Below, in pieces: positions 55,295-64,000 of a DNA stretch of 64,000 nt. Made by a program: the position numbers and the translations under genes. The notes under the pieces are model-generated. The model was not told the origin of the DNA. It made no database searches and saw only the letters and a list, made by a program, of their open reading frames with translations. Numbering within the stretch: the stretch's first letter is position 1; each line of letters opens with the position of its first letter. Source of the DNA: Charina bottae (taxonomy: Eukaryota; Chordata; Lepidosauria; Squamata; Charinaidae); contig JALMGJ010000008.1 of the NCBI GenBank assembly GCA_023362775.1, positions 34,831,001 to 34,895,000 of the forward strand, in the 5' to 3' direction.

Positions 55295-56058
55295 CCAATT
55301 GCCACAGTGGGAGGCAAAATCTGATCAAGGGTAATGCTGGGGGTCAGGGAAATAGCCCACCACTGCACTCTGATATACTTTTGGAGCAGATGTATATCAT
55401 TTAGGCCTTCTGTAGGAAAGTTTCCAACTACACCACTAAACCAACATGCAGTTATGCTAGAGTCTGTCTCAGCAGAAAATGGGATTGCTAGCATTTTGAA
55501 AGGTATCTCCCCTACTGCCTGGTGCAGCACATGAAATCACATTTTTATCTGGGAGAATGATACTAGGCCTCTCTGTGAACTGCAGATGTTCCCTTACCAG
55601 ACTGGACATCATTATCATGGTGACTAGTACTCCTGGGCTCTAAATTGGTAGCCTGCATTATAGCTAAACCCCATCCATTCAATCTGCACATTAAGCATCA
55701 TCATGGGTTATGGGTTGTGCTGCATTGCAGAAACAGCCATTTTACTTGGCTTTAAGGATTTATTTGTAAGGGGTCATACAATAAGGTCCTCTCTCCCTCC
55801 CTTCCAACATACATACTGAGAGGTTCCTGATATCTTGAAGATGAACTACCAGTCTTGATAGCCAGTTCTGAACTAGATTATACCTGACCTTTATTTCTCT
55901 TGAAAAAGGGAAAAGAAAATTGCAGATACATTCAATATACAGTCTCAGGATGCTTCACCTATCCTATATTAGAGTTATTTAATATTTATCAGTCTGAATG
56001 ACACTTCACACTATCAAATAAGCAGAAACGAAGAATGAAGGCCAGGATATATATTTTT
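55295..56058. other. Unique DNA, no feature recognised
   Basis: No gene or repeat family is recognised. Confidence 0.4.
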
Positions 56059-56059
56059 T

Positions 56060-56122
<63 letters not shown>

Positions 56123-56131
56123 TAAATAAAT
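56059..56131 (+). repeat. Compound microsatellite (CA)n(TA)n(AAAT)n
   Basis: Three simple repeats in a row; the AAAT part may be an old LINE tail. Confidence 0.95.
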
Positions 56132-58350
56132 GTTAACATTACCCAGGCATTATAAAGAACTAACATGGTGAAATAATTAAGAATCACATGAATCTTGGCT
56201 ACGATCAATAATTATAACTGCACTCAAGTAATTTTGATTTGCAAATAGATTAAACTGAGATTCTTTGGAAGATAATTTTTAGTTCCCTTGAAGTACTGAA
56301 ATTGTTGCCTACAGGGAAAATTTAAATAAGCGCTTAAATCTTTGGGTAGATACTAAGGCTGTACATTGAGCAACCATCCTCAGAATGTTAAAGCAGCTAT
56401 CTCCTCTAGTAGCAAAGGAAGGTTCTGGCACAAGTACCATTGATTAAAGAATATGAAGATGTTGAAACAGCTCCTTGCTCTACTATCTAGAAGAAATTCG
56501 ACATATGCTAACTCTGTGTTCCACCGACTTAAGTATGGATGAAATGTTGCATGTTTTATATATATATATATATATACTGATGAAGGGATTTTAGCAAAAG
56601 CTAATCAGTGGGATTTAAGATCTTTTCATTGGGTAGAGGTCAGAACCAATTTTTCAACTGTGCATATTAATTTTGCAGCATGGAAGCACATGAGGTCTTA
56701 GAAGCTATAATATAGCAAAAGTTATTGAAAGCACCATAAACTGTAACTTTACTGATGCTCTTGCACCAGCATGCTAATGATTTCTCTTCATAAAAAGTGT
56801 CTCTTATTTGTGAAGAATGTGTAGCTCATATTTCTCTACAGCCCTTTTCTCTCTATGAGAAAAATAAAAAATGTACGGTGTCAGATTGCAATAAAAACAT
56901 TTTTTTATTCTCTCTGAAAAGATTCCTTTCTCCTTATATCAATTAAAACTTCCACTGTAATCTAGGTGACGTGCTGTCCTTGACAACAGCAGTTCTGGAA
57001 TAAACAATTTCTATAGAAGTGTGTATGTTTGTGTGTGTACAAACACACACACACAATGCATGCAGAAAAAAACATACATACCAGAAATACATGATTTTTG
57101 GCATGTCAGAAAGATTCACTATGTACAGCCTTGCAGAGATGTATAAATCATTTTTTACATGGAACTGTCTTACAAAACTAGAGATTTTTTTCAGTACAAA
57201 GGTACCCATTCATTGAAAGAATGTCTGCATGTGGTTGTTTTATGTGTTACACTATACACAAGAGGATATTGCAAATGACCTCTGCTTTGGAGGTGTTATT
57301 ATTGTACAATATTATGTAGCTGCCATCCTTCTGGGAGGTGGTTCCCCTTCTAGTATTGTAAGAAATACTATAAGAGTGCTGGAAATACTGATACAAAACA
57401 GGAACAAGTGGATATTCCTAGCATATACCCCTTGTTTTAAGTCTTCTATTGCTTTTTTTTAACAGCTAAATATTTTTTAAAAATTAAGAAAATAGCAGTT
57501 ATCTTTTCAGAGACATTAAACAATTTTCCAGAAATAACAACAAAAAAGTCCCTCCCCCCACAACCCCCCCAAGAGTTAAAACTTAGATGTGCATAGGCAC
57601 CTTTATTCGTATCCTGGAAAGGACTGCTTTTGACCATGGAATGCTAATTGTACATTGGCAGGGTGGCTACAGGGCTCCATAAGCCACACTGAAAGCTGCC
57701 ACCACCACCATCGTCAAGTATCTTTTACATGGATACACTTCTAAATATGAACAGTGAATCTAAACAGTAAAATTCTGCTATTGACAATGTACTGGGCTGG
57801 GATTTTCTATGCTATTTGATGGAGCAAGTAATAGCATGGCATTACTAAGTAAGTAATAACCAGGCGAGATGAAGGTGTGTATAGAGGTTTGAAAAAAGTG
57901 CACCCAGCAATGCCCAAACCTTCTAAAAATACTTTCCTAAGAGCCGAAGTACAAAAGTAGAATTTCCAAACTCCAACTGATGCAAGTTTTACTTACTCAT
58001 TTACTCAGAGGCCTCCAGGACATTTCTCACAAATTTGTTTTCATAAAAAGCCTGGGAGGTAGGATAGGTCATGATTATAGAGAGCTTCATGGAAGCAGCA
58101 AATCCTTGTATCTCTGGTCCAAGCCCGACTCTGTAAGCAGTAACCCACACTAGTTTACAGATCATGGATGGCCGTACTGCTGACATGCAGGGATATGGAC
58201 TATTAGTGGGCCTCAAAGGCTGAGTCCACACAATATGATGGTTTGTGTTATGAAAACTAGGCCATTGTTCTAGTATACTATGTCAAGCAGACTATTGTAT
58301 TAAGCCATAATATATATAACATAACCTATGTTTTGGGTTTGCATGTGGAG
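56132..58350. other. Unique DNA, no feature recognised
   Basis: AT-rich. A (TA)n run lies near 56556-56576 and a TG/CA pair of short runs at 57020-57055. No gene is recognised. Confidence 0.45.
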
Positions 58351-58831
58351 TGATCTTGGGGGTAATGGGGGTGGGGCTGTTGCTGAGGCAGGAAGGGATA
58401 AGCCTCTCCACTCCACATATTGCAGTCCCAAGAACAATACAATAAAAAGTGAATGGTATAGTGAATGGGTGGGTGATGACTAGGCCTGACGCACCGAGAG
58501 CAGGAGCTGGTGCACTGGAGGGCCTGCCATCACCCTGTGGATGATTGAGAGTGAGTGAGGATGTATGACTGGATGGAGGGATCCCTATTTCAAACCAGGG
58601 ACTCCGGAGGTTTGCCCCCATTGGGAGCAAATGGACTGGGAGTCTCTGGGGGCTGTAGGGTGGGTCACATCATTGAGGTAGTGACAGGTCGGGGATGCTC
58701 TGGTGGGAGCTGGAGGGTGGGCCATCTTCGAGGAAGACGCCCCCAGTGTTTGCTAACGGTGGTGTGTTCTGACCCTCCGAGTTCAGACCCAGGCCCTGGA
58801 CAGCAGATCTGTAGGGGCCCTGGTCTTCGGC

Positions 58832-59509
58832 TGCTGCTTCTTAATGCCAGGTCAGTAAACAACAAAGCCCCCCTCATACACAATCTGATCATTGAGGAGG
58901 GAGTGGACCTGGCGTGTATTACCAAGACCTGGCTGGGCCCTGAAGGGGGGGGTGCCCCTTTCAGAAATGTGCCCGGCCGGGTTTACGGTATGGCACCAGC
59001 CAAGATTTCAGGGCAGGGGAGGAGGGGTGGTTGTTGTCATCTGAGAGTCTCTAGAGGCCTAGAGGGGCACTGCTCCACAAGTGTCTGGTTGTAAGACCCT
59101 ATTTTTCAAGTTGGGTTCCCGAGAACAGTTGGGAGTGCTGCTACTGTACCAGCCTCCCTGCTGCATAGCAACCTCCCTGCCTGAGCTGCTAGAGGCCATC
59201 TCAGGGTTGGTGGTGGAGTTTCCCAGGCTTATCGTTTTGGGGGACTTCAACCTGCTGTCCCTGGGGCATGCCTTGGAGGTAGCTCGGGAGTTCATGGCTC
59301 CCATGGCAGCCATGGGCCTGTCCCAGATTATTCGGGACCCAACTCAAGACAGTTGCCTCACCCCGGACTTAGTTTTCTTGTCTGAGCAGTGGCAATGTGA
59401 TATGAGGGGAGAGCTGCACCTATCCCCATTGTCATGGTCAGATCACATCCTGGTGACCTTGAGATTCTCCTATGCCACCCCCCTCCACAGGGAGACAGGA
59501 CCCATTTGA
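58832..59509 (+). pseudogene. L2 endonuclease domain, frameshifted
   Basis: An apurinic-type endonuclease of the exonuclease III fold. The first frame has 'LNARSVNNKAPLIHN' and 'ITKTWLG' (the Glu usual in 'ITETWL' is Lys, a likely loss of a catalytic residue). After a frameshift near 59050-59090 a second frame carries 'VLGDFNLL' and the catalytic 'SDHILVT'. A stop at 59507-59509 follows. In intact L2 this domain nicks the target DNA. Confidence 0.75.
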
Positions 59510-60815
59510 TTGGTCCGCCCCCAGCGACTGATGGACCCAGAAGGGTTTCAGAGGGAGCTGGGGGTTATACCCGAGGATCTACTGCACAGTCCAGTAGAGG
59601 CCCTGGCCACAGCCTGGAATAGGGAGGCGGCCGGGGCCTTCGACAGGATCACACCTGTGCAACCTCTCTTGTCCCATCAAACCAGACACTCCCCATGGTT
59701 TATGGAGGAGCTGAGGGTTTCAAAGAGGATTAAGAGACGTCTAGAGCGCCACTGGAGGAAGACAAAGACTGAACCTGACCGAACACAACCTAGAGCCGCT
59801 GTTATGGCCTACCTTGTGGCGGTAAGAGCAGCGAAATGTCAATATTTATCTGCTCTTATTGCATCTGCAGAATGCTGCCTGGCGGCCCTGTTTAACATTA
59901 CTCGATCCCTTTTGGGGAAGGTGGGCCTGGTGACCCACCTACAGGGCCGTGCAGAGGAGTTTGCTGTACATCTGCAGGATAAAATTGCTCGGATCCATTC
60001 CAAGTTAAGACTCCAATCATGATACATGGTCTGGGAATGTACTTACCCAGTTCTCTGGAAATGGTTTGATCCTGTTGGACCCGAGGAAGTGGACAGGATC
60101 CCCCGGACAGCAAATGCCACCACCTGTCATCTAGATCCATGTCCCTCCTGGCTGGTGAAAGCAGTTCAGGAGGTGATATGTGGCTGGTTCCAAGCAATGG
60201 TGAATGCATCCTTGAGAGAGAGGGTGTTTCCAACTGCCTTTAAGGAGGTGTTGGTGCACCCCCTCCTCAAGAAACCATCACTATTGTTCTGGACAATTTT
60301 TGTCCAGTCTCCCACCTTCCCTTTTTAGGTAAGGTGGTTGAGAAAGTGGTGGTGTTGCAGCTCCAGAGGGTTCTGGATGAAACAGATTATCTAGACCCCT
60401 TTCAGTCAGGTTTCAGGCCTGGATATGGGACAGAAATGGCATTGGTCGCACTTTTTGATGATCTCTGGCAGGAGCAGGATAGGGGCAGTGCATTGAACCT
60501 TGCTCTTCTTGACCTCTCAGTGGCTTTCGATACCATCGACCATGGTATCCTTTTGGGGTGGCTCAGGGAGTTGGGGGTGGGCAGCGTGGTTTTGTGCTGG
60601 TTCACCTCCTTCCTCAAAGGCCAGTCCCAATCAGTAGCGATAGGGAGCAAGAGATCCAACCCTCGACTCCTCCCTTGTGGGGTGCCGCAGGGTTCAGTTC
60701 TCTCTCCACTCCTTTTGAACATCTACATGAAACCACTGGGTGAGATCATCCGTCACCATGGGATGAAGTATCATCAATATGCTGATGATACCCAATTATA
60801 CATCTCCATCCCAGG
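59510..60815 (+). pseudogene. L2 reverse transcriptase, broken
   Basis: The region between endonuclease and RT (to 60022), then RT in at least two further frames. The frame from 60026 has 'ATTCHLDPCPSWLVKA'; the frame from 60334 has 'DPFQSGFRPGYG', motif A 'LLDLSVAFDTIDHG', 'VPQGSVLSPLLLN' and the catalytic 'YADDTQLY'. It is parallel to the minus-strand L2 RT at 38.7-40.2 kb. Stops and frameshifts near 60022 and 60325 make it non-functional even before the BovB insertion. Confidence 0.8.
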
Positions 60816-60918
60816 TGACCCCTTCATGGATCACTGCCTTGTCATGGCGAAGGGGCTTGCGTAACTCAATGAAGTCAGGTCAAGACGGACAGGTCATGAC
60901 GGAGAGTTCTGACAAAAC

Positions 60919-62385
60919 ATGGTCCACTGGAGGAGGGAATGGCAAACCACTCCAGTATCCTTGCCAAGAAAACCCATGGACTGTATCAAAAGGCTAAAAG
61001 ATATGACTCCGGAAGATGAGCCCCTCAGGTCGGAAGCTGTCCAATATGCTACTGGGGAAGAGCGGAGGGCAATTCCGAGTAGCTCCAGAAAGAGTGAAGT
61101 GGCTGGGCCAAACCCGAAAGGACACTCAGGTGTGGATGTGTCTGGAAGTGGAAGGAAAGTCCGATGCTGTAAAGAACAATACTGCATAGGAACCTGGAAT
61201 GTAAGATCAATGAATCAAGGTAAGCTGGATGTGGTCAAACATGAGATGACAAGATTGAACATCGACATATTGGGAATCAGCGAACTAAAATGGACAGGAA
61301 TGGGCGAATTTAATTCAGGAGACCATTATATATACTACTGTGGGCAAGAATCCCTTAGAAGAAATGGAGTAGCTCTCATAGTCAATAAAAGAGTGGGAAA
61401 GGCAGTACTGAGGTACAACCTCAAAAACGACAGAATGCTTTCAGTTCGAATCCAAGGCAAACCATTCAACATCACAGTGATCCAAGTCTATGCCCCAACC
61501 ACTGATGCCGAAGAAGCTGAAGTTGACCGGTTCTATGAAGACCTACAACACCTTCTAGAACTAACACCAAAAAAAGATGTCCTTTTCATCACAGGGGACT
61601 GGAATGCTAAAGTAGGAAGTCAAAAAATAACCGGAATAACAGGCAAGTTTGGCCTCGGAGTACAAAATGAAGCAGGGCAAAGGCTAATAGAGTTTTGTCA
61701 AGAGAACACGCTGGTCATAGCAAACACTCTTTTCCAACAACACAAGAGACGACTCTACACATGGACATCACCAGATGGTCAATACCGAAATCAGATTGAT
61801 TATATACTTTGCAGCCAAAGATGGAGAAGCTCTATAAAATCAGCAAAAACAAGACCTGGAGCTGACTGTGGCTCAGATCATGAGCTTCTTATCGCAAAAT
61901 TTAGGCTTAAATTGAAGAACGTAGAGAAAACCACTAGACCACTCAGGTATGACCTAAATCATATCCCTTATGAATATACAGTGGAGGTGAGGAATAGATT
62001 TAAAGGATTAGATCTGGTAGACAGAGTGTCTGAAGAACTATTGATGGAGGTACGTAACATTGTACAGGAGGCAGCAACTAAAACCATCCCAAAGAAAAAG
62101 AAATGCAAGAAAGCAAAGTGGCTGACTGATGAGGCTTTACAAATAGCTGAGGAAAGAAGGGAAGCAAAAGGCAAGGGAGAAAGGGAAACATATAACCAAC
62201 TGAATGCAGATTTCCAGAGAATAGCAAGGAGAGATAAGAAGGCCTTCTTAAATGAACAATGCAAAGAAATCGAGGAAAACAATAGAATGGGGAAGACTAG
62301 AGATCTCTTCAAGAAAATCGGAGATATCAAGGGAACGTTTTGTGCAAAGATGGGCATGATAAAGGACAAAAAAGGCAGGGACTGA
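60919..62385 (+). pseudogene. BovB polyprotein, endonuclease part
   Basis: 488 open codons; the annotated Met is arbitrary, since the conserved region starts near codon 90 ('GTWNVRSMNQGKLD'). Endonuclease motifs are intact: 'ISELKWTG' (Glu), 'GDWNAKVG' (Asp and Asn), 'IDYILCSQRW' and 'SDHELLIAKF' (Asp and His). A lysine-rich linker precedes RT. The frame ends at an in-frame TGA (62383-62385), and the same frame continues directly after it into RT, so a single nonsense change separates them. In active BovB the endonuclease nicks DNA for target-primed reverse transcription. Confidence 0.85.
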
Positions 62386-63975
62386 ACAGAAGCAGAAGAG
62401 ATTAAGAAGAGGTGGCAAGAATACACAGAAGAACTATACAAGAAAGATCTTAATATCCCTGATAAATACGATGGTGTGGTCACTGACCTTGAGCCGGATA
62501 TCCTAGAGAGTGAAGTCAAGTGGGCCTTAGGAAGCATTACTAACAACAAAGCTAGCGGAGAAGACAGTATCCCAGCTGAGCTATTTAAAATCCTAAAAGG
62601 TGATGCTGTTAAAGTGCTGCACTCAATATGCCAACAAATTTGGAAAACTCAACAGTGGGCACAGGATTGGAAAAGGTCAGTTTATGTTCCAATACCAAAG
62701 AAGGGCAATGCCAAAGAATGTTCAAACTACCGTACAATTGCACTCATTTCACATGCTCAAAATCCTACAAGCTAGGCTTCAGCAGCATGTGAACCGAGAA
62801 CTACCAGAAGTGCAAGCTCGATTTCGAAGAGGCAGAGGAACTAGAGATCAGATTGACAACATTCGCTGGATAATGGAAAAAGCAAGAGAGTTCCAGAAAA
62901 ACATCTAATTCTGCTTCATTGACTACGCTAAAGCCTTTGATTGTGTGGATCACAACAAACTGTGGCAAAGTCTTAAAGAGATGGGAGTACCAGACCACCT
63001 TACCTGTCTCCTGAGAAACCTGTATGCGGGTCAAGAAGCAACAGTTAGAACCGGACATGGAACAACCGATTGGTTCAATATTGGGAAAGGAGTACGACAA
63101 GACTGTATACTATCACCTTGCTTATTTACTTATATGCAGAGTACATCATGAGAAATGCCGGGCTGGATGAATCACAAGCCGGAGTTAAGATTGCCGGGAG
63201 AAATATCAACAACCTCAGATATGCAGACGATACCACCCTAATGGCAGAAAGTGAAGAGGAACTAAAGAGCCTCTTGATGAGGGTGAAAGAGGAGAGTGCA
63301 AAAGCTGGCTTGAAACTCAACATTAAAAAAACTCAGATCATGGCATCTGGTCCCATCACTTCCTGGCAAATAGAAGGGGAAGAAATGGAAGCAGTGACAG
63401 ATTTTATTTTCTTGGGCTCCAAGATCACCGCAGACAGTGACTTCAGCCATGAAATTAAAAGACGCTTGCTCCTTGGGAGGAAATCTATGGCAAACCTAGA
63501 CAGCATATTAAAAAGCAGAGACATCACCTTGCCGACAAAGGTCCGTATAGTTAAAGCTATGGTTTTTCCAGTAGTAATGTATGGCTGTGAGAATTGGACC
63601 ATAAGGAAGGCTGAGCACTGAAGAATTGATGCTTTCGAACTGTGGTGCTGGAGAAGACTCTTAAGAGTCCCTTGGACTGCAAGGAGGTCAAATCAGTCAA
63701 TCCTAAAGGAAATCAACCCTGACTGCTCATTGGAAGGACAGATGCTGAAGCTGAAGCTCAAATACTTTGGCCACCTAATGCGAAGAGAGGACTCACTGGA
63801 AAAGACCCTGATGCTGGGAAAACTGAAGGCAAAATGAGAAGGGGACGACAGAGGATGAGATGGTTAGATAGCATCACTGATGTAACAAACATGAATTTGA
63901 GTAAACTCTGGGAGGCAGTGGAGGATAGGAAGGCCTGACGTGCTATGGTCCATGAGGTCACGAAGAGTCGGACAC
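62386..63975 (+). pseudogene. BovB polyprotein, reverse transcriptase and C-terminal part, broken
   Basis: RT blocks are spread over alternating frames. 'NKASGEDSIPAELFK' and 'SVYVPIPKKGNAKECSNYRT' come first, then a frameshift near 62750, then 'RGRGTRDQIDNIRW', a stop at 62906-62908, 'CFIDYAKAFDCVDH' and 'GVRQDCILSPCL'. A second frameshift near 63125 is followed by 'YADDTTLM' at 63220-63243. A stop at 63619-63621 and a further shift near 63835 interrupt the C-terminal region ('FELWCWRRLLRVPW', 'KYFGHLMRRE'). The protein cannot be made intact. Confidence 0.82.
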
Positions 63976-64000
63976 GACTAAACGACTGAACAACAACAAC

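Larger units (their letters stand above)
58350..60815 (+). mobile_element. L2 LINE, decayed, interrupted by BovB
   Basis: A plus-strand L2 has a GC-rich 5' region, an endonuclease and an RT up to just after the catalytic YADD. It stops at 'YISIPG', where BovB sequence begins. The remainder, if present, lies beyond the window. The 5' boundary is uncertain (58350-58540). Confidence 0.8.
60816..64000 (+). mobile_element. BovB/RTE LINE, nearly full length, continues to window edge
   Basis: About 3.2 kb. The 5' untranslated region starts near 60820 ('ccttcatggatcactgcc'), followed by one large polyprotein region and the typical 3' end ('cacgaagagtcggacacgac', 'gactgaacaacaacaac') at the last base of the window. 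It is inserted in the L2 RT. The target duplication cannot be checked because the right flank is outside. Several stops and frameshifts show it is inactive. Confidence 0.88.

Overview
The window looks like a gene-poor, AT-rich intergenic or intronic stretch of a squamate reptile (lizard or snake) genome. I recognise no host exon, tRNA gene or rRNA. The squamate assignment is an inference from the repeat set: a Sauria-type SINE (6019-6244), a second tRNA-derived SINE family with an ACCTTT tail (1181-1518 and 4989-5120), BovB/RTE, L2, CR1 and L1 LINEs, Penelope-like elements (PLEs), hAT MITEs and two Tf1/sushi-type Ty3/Gypsy elements. The species cannot be named from this.

Layout. 1-10.5 kb: old unique DNA with SINEs, an L2 tail, a hAT MITE and a fold-back PLE insertion (7259-7700). 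10.5-14.6 kb: a decayed Gypsy element with 5' LTR, gag and frameshifted pol, cut off inside integrase. 14.6-24 kb: mostly unique DNA with CR1, BovB and hAT pieces and a second PLE insertion (22916-23497). 24.5-25.9 kb: a 5'-truncated L1 with a perfect 19-bp target-site duplication, itself carrying an L2-type tail insertion. 26-37 kb: mostly unique DNA with an L2 tail, three hAT MITEs (two from one CpG-rich family), simple repeats and a possible orphan LTR. 37.5-40.2 kb: PLE remnants and an L2 reverse transcriptase on the minus strand. 40.5-46.4 kb: a complete 5,878-bp chromodomain Gypsy element with two identical 357-bp LTRs, inserted in an old RTE-like LINE. 46.7-58.3 kb: unique DNA and microsatellites. 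58.4-64 kb: a decayed L2 (plus strand) interrupted by a nearly full-length, broken BovB that reaches the window edge.

How the parts work together. The only complete, recently moved element is the chromodomain Gypsy element. Gag would form the particle, and Pol supplies protease, RT/RNase H and integrase with a targeting chromodomain. The second catalytic integrase Asp is Asn here, so this copy probably cannot integrate by its own enzyme. Both Gypsy elements lack a tRNA-type primer site beside the LTR. Instead they carry a short stretch complementary to the predicted 5' end of their own RNA, which is the self-priming arrangement known for the Tf1/sushi group.

The most unusual structures are at insertion junctions. 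The fold-back PLE lies inside one 13-bp target duplication and holds a 67-bp exact copy of DNA from 1.7 kb upstream. A second PLE insertion carries about 190 bp of AT-rich sequence inside its target duplication. The broken end of the first Gypsy element is followed by a 34-bp exact copy of sequence 8 kb away. Five hammerhead-ribozyme-like cores sit in the PLE remnants. All comparisons were made by eye.
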